From: Betaproteobacteria bacterium
GTDB lineage: Bacteria > Pseudomonadota > Gammaproteobacteria > Burkholderiales > SG8-39
Length of the DNA stretch: 42,932 nucleotides
Reading direction: 5' to 3'
NCBI GenBank assembly: GCA_947482825.1
Contig: CANKMT010000046.1
Coordinates: 1-42,932 of the forward strand
The translations under genes and the position numbers were made by a program. The notes beneath the pieces are model-generated. The model was not told the origin of the DNA, made no database searches, and saw only the letters and a program-made list of their open reading frames with translations. Below are positions 20,283-27,851 of this stretch, in pieces. Position 1 is the stretch's first letter. Each line of letters starts with the position of its first letter.

Positions 20283-21041
20283 CTATGTGGGGACGGTGCC
20301 GTTGGCTTGCAACCCCTTCATCGTGCCGGCCGCAAAAAGGAGGTCCTGCCAGGCCTTGGACTTGTCCGCCGGCGTGCGCAGCAGGTAGGCCGGGTGGTAG
20401 GTCACGATCAAGGGCACGCCGTGGTAGGCGTGCAACCGCCCACGCAGGCTGGCGATCGACGTGTCGGTGGCGAGCAGGGTCTGGGCCGCGAACCGGCCCA
20501 TCGCCACGATCAGGCGGGGCTTGATGAGGCCGACCTGCCTCTGCAAGTGCGGCGCGCACTGCCCGACCTCGCCAGGCTCGGGATTGCGGTTGCCTGGCGG
20601 CCTGCACTTGAGGACGTTGGCGATGTAGACATTGGTGCCGCGGGCAAGGTTGATCGCCGCGAGCATGGCGTCGAGCAGTCGGCCGGCCTGGCCGACGAAG
20701 GGTTCGCCGCGCTGGTCTTCCTCGGCCCCCGGCGCCTCGCCCACCAGCAGCCAGTCGGCACTCTCGTCGCCGACACCGAACACCGTTTGCGCGCGTGACT
20801 TGTGCAGCGCGCAGGCCGTGCAGGCCGGGACGGCGGCCTTGAGCGCAGGCCAGTCCATCTTCGCAATCCTCGCCTCGCGTGCCACGCTCGGCGTCTGCGC
20901 AAACGAACCTTCCTCATCCACGATGTCCCCCGCGGAGATGGGCGCCGTTTCCGTCCCCCCTGTGCCGATCCCATCGGTCTTGCTTTTCCAGATCGGCGTC
21001 AATCCCATCTCACGCAGAATCTCTTCGCGCCGGCGGTTCAT
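20283..21041 (-). CDS. Uracil-DNA glycosylase, family 4 ([4Fe-4S] UDGa type)
   Basis: It removes uracil from DNA. The core has motif A GEAPGAEEDQRGEPFVG (about residues 101-117), whose GExPG form defines family 4/5, and motif B VTYHPAYLL near residue 215. Four Cys (74, 77, 146, 162) in the CxxC...Cx15C arrangement can bind the iron-sulfur cluster. The first about 60 residues are variable and resemble the N-terminal extension also found in phage SPO1-type homologues. The start ATG overlaps the rimI stop as ATGA, so it is translationally coupled as the last gene of tsaB-rimI-udg. Confidence 0.93.
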   Translation of the reverse strand: MNRRREEILREMGLTPIWKSKTDGIGTGGTETAPISAGDIVDEEGSFAQTPSVAREARIAKMDWPALKAAVPACTACALHKSRAQTVFGVGDESADWLLVGEAPGAEEDQRGEPFVGQAGRLLDAMLAAINLARGTNVYIANVLKCRPPGNRNPEPGEVGQCAPHLQRQVGLIKPRLIVAMGRFAAQTLLATDTSIASLRGRLHAYHGVPLIVTYHPAYLLRTPADKSKAWQDLLFAAGTMKGLQANGTVPT

Positions 21042-21499
21042 AGGTCTCTCGTGAAGACGAGCGCGTCTTCGCGTCCACCGTGTGCCGGGTAGTACGCGCG
21101 CCGCCTGGTGATCTGCGCGAACCCGAAACGCTCATAGAGCGCGATGCCCGGCGCATTGCTCGGACGCACTTCGAGAAAAACGCGTTTCGCTCCCTCTTGC
21201 CGCGCCAACCTCATCGCTTCGCGCAGAAGCGCCGAACCGATCCCCTGACGGTGCCAACGGGCCGCCACGCTCAGATTGAGCAGGTGCGACTCGCCGACCG
21301 CGACAATCAGGATGAAGTAGCCGGCCAGTTCCGGGCCGATGCGATAGGTGCTGCAGTGGTAGCCGGCATTGAGGGAATCGACGAAATTGCCGCGCGTCCA
21401 GGGATGCGTGTACACCGCGCCCTCGATCGCAAGGACCTCGTCGAGATCGGTTGCGGCCATCCTGCCGAACTGCGGCTGGTCCTTGAGCACTGCGCTCAT
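21038..21499 (-). CDS. rimI: Ribosomal protein bS18-alanine N-acetyltransferase RimI
   Basis: A 153-residue GNAT acetyltransferase of the RimI branch is encoded. The acetyl-CoA pyrophosphate loop RWHRQGIGSALL lies at about residues 81-92, after the strand LLNLSVA. The C-terminal part (FLEVRPSNAPGIALYERFGF, about 108-127, then RRRAYYP) is the family signature. I set the start at the ATG that overlaps the tsaB stop as ATGA; the frame is open further upstream but only inside tsaB. The tsaB-rimI neighbourhood is conserved across proteobacteria. Confidence 0.93.
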   Translation of the reverse strand: MSAVLKDQPQFGRMAATDLDEVLAIEGAVYTHPWTRGNFVDSLNAGYHCSTYRIGPELAGYFILIVAVGESHLLNLSVAARWHRQGIGSALLREAMRLARQEGAKRVFLEVRPSNAPGIALYERFGFAQITRRRAYYPAHGGREDALVFTRDL

Positions 21500-22179
21500 T
21501 TTCCCCTCGCCTGCTCCGACGTCGTCAAGGCCACCTTGTCCCGGATGTAGCGCGGCGCGGCCTGCGCCGCATCCCTGCCTTCGCCGGCCGCGAATCGCGG
21601 CGCCGCCAGCCTCGCCACCGAAAGCGCGCTCGGCCGCACCTCCGGCGCGACGCGTTCGCTCACAGCGGCAAGGCGCGTCCCGAAGCGCTCGCGATACACG
21701 GCGAATCCGCTGCCGCAACAGAGCCAGCCGCCGCCCTCCGGCACCTCCACCGCATCCGGGGCCACGCAGCATTCGGACAGCGCCTCGCGCCATGCGCCGG
21801 TGCGTTTTTCGAACGCCGCATAGTACACCTCGTGCATGCGCGCATCGAGGGCGACGATGACGCGATCGGCGCCGCTTTCCTCGGCGGTGGCTTCCAGCGT
21901 CGAGACGCCGACCACCGGCAGGCCGCGCGCGAATGCGAGCCCTTGCGCGACACCGCATGCAATGCGCAGCCCCGTGAACGCGCCGGGCCCGGCGCCGTAG
22001 GCAATGCCTTCGAGGTCCCGCATCCCGGTGCCGGTTTGCTCGAGCAGGACCTGAAGCATCGGAAGCACGAATTCACCCTGCCGGTTGCCGGCGCGACGTT
22101 CGAGTGAGGCGATTTCACCGTCACGCCACAGGGCGACTGAGCACCACTCGGTGGCCGTCTCGATGGCTGCGAATTTCAT
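21496..22179 (-). CDS. tsaB: tRNA N6-threonylcarbamoyladenosine biosynthesis protein TsaB
   Basis: TsaB is a scaffold partner of TsaD in making t6A at position 37 of ANN-decoding tRNAs. The 227-residue protein has the ASKHA start (FAAIETATEWCSVAL), the TsaB signature YGAGPGAFTGLRIACGVAQG (about residues 61-80) and a following VGVSTLEA. Like other TsaB proteins it has no complete metal-binding site. It is the first gene of a three-gene set in which every junction is ATGA. It is divergent from the first dehydrogenase gene with 51 bp between starts. Confidence 0.93.
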   Translation of the reverse strand: MKFAAIETATEWCSVALWRDGEIASLERRAGNRQGEFVLPMLQVLLEQTGTGMRDLEGIAYGAGPGAFTGLRIACGVAQGLAFARGLPVVGVSTLEATAEESGADRVIVALDARMHEVYYAAFEKRTGAWREALSECCVAPDAVEVPEGGGWLCCGSGFAVYRERFGTRLAAVSERVAPEVRPSALSVARLAAPRFAAGEGRDAAQAAPRYIRDKVALTTSEQARGK

Positions 22180-22230
22180 CCCGCATTGTATCGGCTATGA
22201 TTGGCGCCTTCGGGAAAATGGAGGCTGGAA

Positions 22231-23316
22231 ATGGCCGGGCACAACATCGCAGTCATCGCCGGCGACGGCATAGGCAAGGAAGTCATGCCCGAGGGCGTGC
22301 GCGTGCTGGAAGCCGTCGGCGCGCAGTACGGCGTCGGCTTCAATTTCCAGGAATTTCCCTGGAACTGCGACTGGTACAAAGAGCACGGCAAGATGTGCCC
22401 CGACGACGCGCCGCAGATCTTGAAGAAATTCGACGCGATCTACTTCGGCGCGGTCGGCAACCCGGCCATCGTGCCGGACCATGTCTCGGCGTGGGGCCTC
22501 CTGATCAACTTCCGCCGCTGGTTCGACCTGTATGTAAACCTGCGGCCGGTGCGGCTGTTCCGCGGCCTGCCCTGCCCGCTGGCCGGCCGCAAGCCCGGCG
22601 ACATCGACTACTACGTGGTGCGCGAAAACACCGAAGGCGAGTATTCGACCGTGGGCGGTCGATTGTTTGAAGGCACCGACCGCGAAGTCGTGCAACAAAC
22701 CTCGACCTTCACGCGCAAGGGCGTGGACCGCATCCTCAAGTACGCGTTCGAGCTTGCGAAGAAGCGCCCCAAGCAGCACGTGACCTCGTGCACCAAGTCC
22801 AACGGCATCACGATCACCATGCCGTATTGGGACGAGCGCTTTGCCGAAATGAAAAAGCAATACCCCGGCATCCGCGCCGACCAGTATCACGTCGATGGAC
22901 TCACGATCCAGATGGTGCTCAACCCGGACCGTTTCGACGTGATCGTCGGGTCGAACCTGTTCGGCGATATCCTCTCGGACATCGGCCCGGCGACTGCGGG
23001 CACCATAGGCATTGCGCCCTCGGGCAACATCAACCCGGAACGCCTGTTCCCGTCGATTTTCGAACCGGTGCATGGCTCGGCTCCGGACATTGCAGGCCAG
23101 AAGATCGCCAACCCGATCGGCCAAATCTGGGCCGGCGCGATGCTGCTGGACCACTTGGGCCACGCCGACGCGGCCGCCGCCGTGATTAGCGGCATCGAGA
23201 AGGTCATCGTCGACGGCCCGCGTACGCCGGACATGGGCGGCAAGGCCAGCACTTCGGAAGTCGGTGCGGCTGTCGCCGAGGCAGTTCGAGCGGAAGGCAA
23301 AAAGAAAGCTGCATGA
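22231..23316 (+). CDS. Tartrate dehydrogenase/decarboxylase-type beta-decarboxylating dehydrogenase, copy 1
   Basis: The 361-residue NAD-dependent enzyme is of the isocitrate/isopropylmalate/tartrate dehydrogenase superfamily. Residues expected for catalysis are present: Tyr138 in RENTEGEY, Lys189 in CTKSN, and metal ligands Asp222, Asp246 and Asp250 (GDILSD). The FEPVHGSAPDIAGQ cofactor loop is conserved. The N-terminal NPAIVPDHVSAWGLLINFRR is the TtuC/DmlA style, so tartrate or D-malate is the best guess for substrate. The start ATG has GGAGG 6 nt upstream; a TATGAT hexamer at 22196-22201 could be its -10. It overlaps copy 2 as ATGA. Substrate is inference. Confidence 0.85.
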   Translation: MAGHNIAVIAGDGIGKEVMPEGVRVLEAVGAQYGVGFNFQEFPWNCDWYKEHGKMCPDDAPQILKKFDAIYFGAVGNPAIVPDHVSAWGLLINFRRWFDLYVNLRPVRLFRGLPCPLAGRKPGDIDYYVVRENTEGEYSTVGGRLFEGTDREVVQQTSTFTRKGVDRILKYAFELAKKRPKQHVTSCTKSNGITITMPYWDERFAEMKKQYPGIRADQYHVDGLTIQMVLNPDRFDVIVGSNLFGDILSDIGPATAGTIGIAPSGNINPERLFPSIFEPVHGSAPDIAGQKIANPIGQIWAGAMLLDHLGHADAAAAVISGIEKVIVDGPRTPDMGGKASTSEVGAAVAEAVRAEGKKKAA

Positions 23317-24365
23317 AGACGTACCGCATCGCGTCGATTCCCGGCGACGGCATCGGCATCGAAGTCATTGCCGAGGGCGAGAAAGTCCTGCGCGAACTGG
23401 CGAAGAAGGACGGCGGCTTCGGGCTGGAATTCACGCCTTTCGACTGGGGCTCGCAGCGCTTCCTAAAAACTGGCGCGTACATGGCGGAGAACCCGCTCGA
23501 GATCCTGAAGAAGTTCGACGCGATCTTCTTCGGCGCGGTCGGCGCGCCGAATGTACCGGACCACATTTCGCTCTGGGGCCTGCGGCTGCCGATCTGCCAG
23601 GGCTTCGACCAGTACGCCAACGTGCGCCCGGCCCGCGTGCTGCCCGGCATCACCAGCCCCTTGATCAAGGGCGGCGAGATCGACTGGGTCATCATCCGCG
23701 AGAACACCGAGGGCGAATACTCGGGCTCGGGCGGCCGCGTGCACAAGGGCCTGCCGGACGAAATCGCGACCGAGACCTCGGTCTTCACGCGCAAGGGCGT
23801 GGAACGCATCCATCGCTTCGCTTTCGAGCTGGCGAAGAAGCGCCCGCGCAAGCACCTGACGCTTGTCACCAAGTCAAACGCGCAGCGCCACGGCATGGTG
23901 CTGTGGGACGAAATCTTCTATGAGGTCGCCAAAGGCTATCCTGACGTTCGCACCGACCGGCAACTCGTCGACGCGGTCACCACGACGATGACGCTCAAGC
24001 CCTCGACGCTCGACACGATCGTGGCCAGCAACCTGCACGCCGACATCCTTTCGGATCTCGCCGCGGCGCTGTCCGGGTCGCTCGGCATTGCGCCGACGGC
24101 CAACCTGAACCCCGAGCGGACGTTCCCTTCGATGTTCGAGCCGATCCATGGTTCGGCTTTCGACATCACGGGAAAGGGTGTCGCCAACCCGATCGCCACT
24201 TTCTGGACGGCTTCGATGATGCTGGAGCATCTGGGTGAACCGAAAGCCGCGGCGCGGTTGATGGTTGCGATCGAGGTGGTCACGGCGAACAAAGTCTTCA
24301 CCCCAGACCTCGGCGGCACGGCGCGCACTGCGGACGTGACGGTGGCGGTCATAGCGGCGTTATAG
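23313..24365 (+). CDS. Beta-decarboxylating dehydrogenase (tartrate/D-malate type), copy 2
   Basis: The 350-residue paralogue of the preceding gene is joined to it by ATGA. The catalytic residues are again intact: Tyr136 in RENTEGEY, Lys187 in VTKSN, and Asp220, Asp244 and Asp248. The substrate region differs from copy 1 (VPDHISLWGLRLPICQGFDQ against VPDHVSAWGLLINFRRWFDL), so the two may prefer different 2-hydroxyacids or form a hetero-oligomer. The FEPIHGSAFDITGKG cofactor loop also differs from copy 1 at a Pro to Phe change. A dedicated 2-hydroxyacid transporter is not adjacent. Confidence 0.83.
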   Translation: MKTYRIASIPGDGIGIEVIAEGEKVLRELAKKDGGFGLEFTPFDWGSQRFLKTGAYMAENPLEILKKFDAIFFGAVGAPNVPDHISLWGLRLPICQGFDQYANVRPARVLPGITSPLIKGGEIDWVIIRENTEGEYSGSGGRVHKGLPDEIATETSVFTRKGVERIHRFAFELAKKRPRKHLTLVTKSNAQRHGMVLWDEIFYEVAKGYPDVRTDRQLVDAVTTTMTLKPSTLDTIVASNLHADILSDLAAALSGSLGIAPTANLNPERTFPSMFEPIHGSAFDITGKGVANPIATFWTASMMLEHLGEPKAAARLMVAIEVVTANKVFTPDLGGTARTADVTVAVIAAL

Positions 24366-24430
24366 GCACGGCTCAACGACTGCCTTGCCTGCTGCTCGAC
24401 TCGACTACGTCTTTGCCGTAGGATAGGCAC

Positions 24431-24745
24431 ATGTTTGAGTTCATCGAAACGCCGTTTTTCACAAAGGTCATTTCGCGCTATCTCGATGATGACGAGTACT
24501 CCAAGCTCCAACATTTTCTGAATGAACAGCCCGAAGCGGGTGCAATCGTTCCGGGCTCGGGTGGGGTGCGCAAGGTGCGCTGGGGTTCTGAAGGTCGCGG
24601 CAAGCGCGGCGGTTTGCGAGTCATCTATTATCTGCGGAGCGGTCGCGGGGAACTCTGGATGCTCACGATCTACGGCAAGAACGTGCGAGCGAGTATCCCG
24701 GCGCACATTCTCAAGAAAATGAAGGAGAATATCGACGATGCGTAA
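24431..24745 (+). CDS. HigB/RelE-type mRNA interferase toxin
   Basis: This is a 104-residue RelE-fold toxin of the HigB2 type. Characteristic blocks are PGSGGVRKVRW near residue 41, GKRGGLRVIYY near 57 and WMLTIYGKN near 76. Basic residues (Arg47, Lys48, Arg50, Lys58, Arg62) are placed as in ribosome-dependent RNases of this fold. The toxin precedes and overlaps its antitoxin by 8 bp, the order typical of higBA. GC content looks lower than in the flanking dehydrogenases, which fits horizontal acquisition. Confidence 0.85.
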   Translation: MFEFIETPFFTKVISRYLDDDEYSKLQHFLNEQPEAGAIVPGSGGVRKVRWGSEGRGKRGGLRVIYYLRSGRGELWMLTIYGKNVRASIPAHILKKMKENIDDA

Positions 24746-25049
24746 GATGACCGCAAAGCAGTTGGCCGAGTGGGAAAAGACCCGGGACATCGGTCAAGAG
24801 GTGCTTGAAGGCATCCGCGAAATAAAGGCCGGGCGCGCCGGGAGGCGCTTCACCGTAGAGACTTTTCCGATCGTTCGCGCACGCGAAAAGTCCGGGCTTT
24901 CCCAAGCCCAATTCGCTGCGCTACTGGGTGTCTCCGTCAGGACTTTGCAGGAATGGGAGCAAGGCCGTAGAGAGCCCAGCGCAGCTGCAAAGACTCTCAT
25001 CAAGATTGCGGAACTTCATCCAGGGGTATTGCGAAAGGTTGCGGCTTGA
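24738..25049 (+). CDS. HigA-type helix-turn-helix antitoxin
   Basis: The 103-residue partner of the HigB-like toxin is encoded here. The C-terminal half is an HTH_3/XRE fold (LSQAQFAALLGVSVRTLQEW, residues 54-73, with the following EQGRREPS), which should bind the operon's own promoter. The N-terminal half (residues 1-45) is charged and probably wraps the toxin. The gene overlaps the toxin by 8 bp. The ATG is at 24738; an ATG three codons later is also possible. Confidence 0.85.
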   Translation: MRKMTAKQLAEWEKTRDIGQEVLEGIREIKAGRAGRRFTVETFPIVRAREKSGLSQAQFAALLGVSVRTLQEWEQGRREPSAAAKTLIKIAELHPGVLRKVAA

Positions 25050-25142
25050 CGATGTGAGTGTTTTTGCAATCCACGTTCGCTCCGGCTGAAGTTATATTCG
25101 CTGCCGGCGTACTCCAAGACCAATCATCCAAAAGGACTCACC

Positions 25143-25217
25143 ATGGGCAATCGCGACCGCCAGCGCAGGGAAGAGAAGAAACCCAAGAAGCCCAAGCCCG
25201 TTCCGCCCGCGAGGTAG
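25143..25217 (+). CDS. 24-residue basic Pro/Lys-rich microprotein
   Basis: The frame reads MGNRDRQRREEKKPKKPK and then PVPPAR before TAG. It has an AAAGGA Shine-Dalgarno 8 nt before the ATG. It lies in the 186-bp gap between higA and the EamA gene and ends 18 bp before the latter. Very similar tiny 'MGNRD...KKPKK' proteins occur as unannotated or hypothetical genes in many proteobacteria, as I recall. That recurrence, plus the good ribosome-binding site and the biased composition (about ten Lys/Arg, six Pro), is why I call it. No function is known; nucleic-acid or ribosome association is only a guess from the charge. Confidence 0.6.
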   Translation: MGNRDRQRREEKKPKKPKPVPPAR

Positions 25218-25235
25218 TCCGGGCCAGGAGCCTGA

Positions 25236-26102
25236 ATGGCGCTTCTCATCGCGCTGCTCAGTTCGGTTTTCTTCGCGGTCGCAATGATCACCTCGCGGGT
25301 CGGACTGCGCACGCTCGACGCGCGCTCGGGCGCCGCGATCAGCATCCCGACCGCGACGATCCTTTTTGTCGTCGCCGCCCCGTTCGCGCTGGACACGACG
25401 GGATTTGACTTGCAGGCCGTCCTGTTCTTTGCCGCCGTCGGACTGGTCTTCCCGGTGAGCGTCACGCTGCTGACGTTCCGCTCGAACGAGTTGCTCGGCC
25501 CCACGGTGACCAGCGCGGTGTCCGGCACCGCACCGCTGTTTGCCCTGCTGACGGCGAGCCTCTTCCTGGGCGAGCGCGTGCCTGCACAGGCGGCCGTGTC
25601 GGCGCTCGGGGTGGTGGCTGGCGTGGCCCTCCTCTCCTGGAAAAAGGATGCATTGCGCCCCGGTTTCATCGGCTGGGTCCTGCTGTGGCCGCTGGCCGGC
25701 GCGGTCGTGAGGGGCTTCGCGCAGACCGGCGCCAAGGCCGGGCTCCTGCTCTGGTCGAACGCGTTCGCCGCGGGAATGATCGGGTACCTCGTGTCTTGCA
25801 CCGTGGTCATCGTCGCCGACCGCTTGCGCGGCTCGGCGAGGCCGAAGTTGTCGCGGCGTGACGTTACGTGGTTCGCCGTCACCGGGGCGTTGAACGGCGG
25901 CGCGGTGCTGCTCATGTACTTTGCGCTGAGCATGGCGCCGGTCTGGGTCGTCGCGCCGATCATCGCCTCCTACCCGCTGCTCACTGCGATCATCGGCACC
26001 GCCGTGCTGCACGACGAAAAGGTGACGCTGCACGCCGCGGCCGGCGGCGGATTGACCATCGCGGCGATCGTCTACCTGCTCGTTTCGCAGAATCCCGGCT
26101 GA
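25236..26102 (+). CDS. EamA/DMT-family transporter
   Basis: The 288-residue inner-membrane protein has about ten hydrophobic segments in two EamA repeats (about residues 3-130 and 145-283). Repeat ends show the usual pattern: a helix ending in FLGERVPAQAAVSALGVVAGVALL in the first and a helix starting AVLHDEKVTLHAAAGGGLTI in the second. Members export amino acids or small metabolites; the substrate is not evident here. AGGAG lies 7 nt before the ATG. It may share a transcript with the microprotein gene just upstream. Confidence 0.85.
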   Translation: MALLIALLSSVFFAVAMITSRVGLRTLDARSGAAISIPTATILFVVAAPFALDTTGFDLQAVLFFAAVGLVFPVSVTLLTFRSNELLGPTVTSAVSGTAPLFALLTASLFLGERVPAQAAVSALGVVAGVALLSWKKDALRPGFIGWVLLWPLAGAVVRGFAQTGAKAGLLLWSNAFAAGMIGYLVSCTVVIVADRLRGSARPKLSRRDVTWFAVTGALNGGAVLLMYFALSMAPVWVVAPIIASYPLLTAIIGTAVLHDEKVTLHAAAGGGLTIAAIVYLLVSQNPG

Positions 26103-26157
26103 ATACAGGCGCTCGATCGGCGGATAATCGGCTTTTCCAATCCAGGGAGCATGACCG

Positions 26158-26787
26158 ATGGCTGATCCACGCCTGGGTATTCTCATCGTCGGTGCAAGCG
26201 GCACGCTTGGCCGCGCCGTGGCCGCCGAACTCGGCGCGCGCCACGACATCGTCACTGCCGGCCGAAGTTCCGGCGACTTGCGCTTCGACCTCACCGATAC
26301 CGACAGCATCGTCGACGCGCTCGGCAAAGCCGGCGCATTGGACGCGGTGATCTGCGCCGCCGGTCACGTAACTTTCGCCCCGCTGGCCGACTTCAAGCCG
26401 GCGCCGTTTGGCGAATCGATGCACACCACCGGCATCGCCGACAAACTGCTCGGGCAGGTGAACCTCGCCCTTGCCGCGCGGGATGCCTTGCGCGAGGGCG
26501 GCTCGATCACACTGACCACCGGCATCCTCTCCGATCAGCCGATCGCAAGGGGTTCGTCTGCGAGCCTCGTCAATGGTGCGCTCGACGCTTTCGTGCGCGC
26601 CGCCGCCATCGAGATGCCGCGCGGCCTGCGCATCAACGCAGTGAGCCCGACGGTGCTGACCGAATCGATGGCCGGCTACGGGCCGTTCTTCCGCGGGTTC
26701 GAGCCTGCGCCGGCGTCCCGTGCGGCGCTTGCGTTCAGCCGCAGCGTCGAGGGCCTGCAGACCGGGCAGATTTACAAGGTCTTCTGA
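26158..26787 (+). CDS. Short-chain dehydrogenase-like protein lacking the YxxxK catalytic pair
   Basis: The 209-residue protein has an SDR Rossmann fold. The glycine motif is GASGTLG (residues 12-18), CAAGH replaces NNAG (67-71), and the late RINAVSPTVL motif (158-167) is conserved. The usual Tyr-x-x-x-Lys is replaced: the segment SSASLVNGAL places Ala135 and Asn139 where Tyr and Lys belong. This matches the Lin1944-like SDR subgroup, which is known to lack the active-site residues and has no assigned function. The stop TGA is followed directly by the TTG start of the PhyH gene, so the two are probably co-translated. Confidence 0.82.
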   Translation: MADPRLGILIVGASGTLGRAVAAELGARHDIVTAGRSSGDLRFDLTDTDSIVDALGKAGALDAVICAAGHVTFAPLADFKPAPFGESMHTTGIADKLLGQVNLALAARDALREGGSITLTTGILSDQPIARGSSASLVNGALDAFVRAAAIEMPRGLRINAVSPTVLTESMAGYGPFFRGFEPAPASRAALAFSRSVEGLQTGQIYKVF

Positions 26788-27600
26788 TTGGCCGCGGCGC
26801 TCCCGCTGCGCGCCGTGACGGCTGCGGAGCGCAATACCTACGAGCAAGACGGCATCGTATGCCTGCGCGGAATCTTTCCGCCGGAGTGGATCGCTTTCCT
26901 GTCCGCAGCGGTCGACCAGGCCATGGCCGCTCCCGGCCCACACGCCGAGGAGTACGAGCGCGAAGACGGCACCGGCCGCTTCTTCGGCGACCTCGAGATG
27001 GCCGGGCGCCTGCCTTCTTTTCGCCGCTTCGTGCTCGAGTCGCCGGCCGCCGAAATTGCAGGGCGCGTCATGGACGCGACACGCATCAACTTCTTTTACG
27101 ACCAACTGCTCGTCAAGGAGCCGGGCACCTCCGCGCGCACGCCTTGGCACCAGGACCAGCCGTACTGGGCGGTGAGCGGCCGGCAGGTGTGTTCGTTGTG
27201 GCTGCCGCTCGATCCGGTGCCCGAAAGCGTTTCAGTCGAATACGTTTGCGGCAGCCACCGCTGGCCCGAATACAACCCGGCGCACTTTGCCGACGGCAGC
27301 GGTTACGCAGACACCGGCCTGCCGCCGCTGCCCGACATCGAAGCCGAGCGCGAAAAGCACAGCATCGTTGCCTTCGAACTGCAGCCCGGCGATGTGCTGG
27401 CGTTCCAGGCAATGATCGTTCATGGCGCCCCGGGCAATTCCGGTCGCCACCGGCGACGTGCGGTCTCGACGCGCTGGACGGGCGACGATGCGCGCTACTG
27501 CGTGCGTCGCGGCGAAGTGGCGATCCCCACGTCGAATCCCGGGCTTCGGCATGGCGACAGGATGGATTGCGAGCGCTTCCCGCTCGTTTGGACTGCCTGA
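26788..27600 (+). CDS. Phytanoyl-CoA dioxygenase (PhyH) family Fe(II)/2-oxoglutarate oxygenase
   Basis: This is a 270-residue member of the PhyH family, mononuclear iron oxygenases that hydroxylate diverse small molecules. The facial triad is visible: His and Asp in WHQDQPYW (about residues 117-124) and the distal His in VHGAPGNSG (about 211-219). A 2-oxoglutarate-binding Arg follows in RRRAVSTRW. The start is uncertain: TTG at 26788 directly after the upstream stop gives full length; the next option is GTG at 26815. Its stop codon abuts a truncated CBS-domain gene on the other strand. The substrate is unknown. Confidence 0.82.
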   Translation: MAAALPLRAVTAAERNTYEQDGIVCLRGIFPPEWIAFLSAAVDQAMAAPGPHAEEYEREDGTGRFFGDLEMAGRLPSFRRFVLESPAAEIAGRVMDATRINFFYDQLLVKEPGTSARTPWHQDQPYWAVSGRQVCSLWLPLDPVPESVSVEYVCGSHRWPEYNPAHFADGSGYADTGLPPLPDIEAEREKHSIVAFELQPGDVLAFQAMIVHGAPGNSGRHRRRAVSTRWTGDDARYCVRRGEVAIPTSNPGLRHGDRMDCERFPLVWTA

Positions 27601-27681
27601 TATCAGGCGCGCGGCTTCGCGCAGGTTGGTCGAAGGCTCCGCGACGGCGACGATGCGGCTGCAGAACTGGCGGACTTTCAT
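27601..27681 (-). pseudogene. 5' stub of a CBS-domain protein gene
   Basis: From an ATG at 27679-27681 with GGAG 6 nt upstream, 27 codons read as a typical CBS-domain N-terminus: MKVRQFCSRIVAVAEPSTNL followed by REAARLI. After Ile27 the similarity ends abruptly and the frame continues as the antisense of the PhyH gene. The break falls one base past the PhyH stop codon (27598-27600). The stub therefore looks like the remains of a gene cut off by a deletion or by arrival of the PhyH segment. Its ribosome-binding site and an FNR-like box upstream are still in place. A short peptide could still be made. Confidence 0.65.
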
Positions 27682-27732
27682 GGGGTTCTCCGGGGGATTT
27701 GGCCCATGCTATCGGCCCGCATAGGCCGCCCT

Positions 27733-27746
27733 TTGATCCCGGTCAA
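27733..27746 (-). promoter_or_regulatory. FNR/Anr-like binding site upstream of the CBS stub
   Basis: TTGATCCCGGTCAA matches the FNR/Anr consensus TTGATnnnnATCAA at nine of ten defined positions. It lies about 52-65 bp before the CBS stub start on the minus strand and 106 bp before the NIPSNAP gene on the plus strand. CBS-domain stress genes in betaproteobacteria are often under this oxygen-responsive control, so the box most likely belonged to the broken gene. It could now act on the NIPSNAP gene. Confidence 0.5.
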
Positions 27747-27851
27747 AAAGCCGCTGCGGCGAGGCGTTTTGCTGCGCGAGCGGCGTTTTGCCTCCGGCTT
27801 GGTAAAGTAGCCTCCCGACCAGCCTCCCAACCCCACTGACGGAGCATCCCC

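Noticed and set aside
24366..24430. Operator or promoter for higBA
   Set aside because: The 65-bp gap has no -35/-10 pair at proper spacing and no clear palindrome that I can support.
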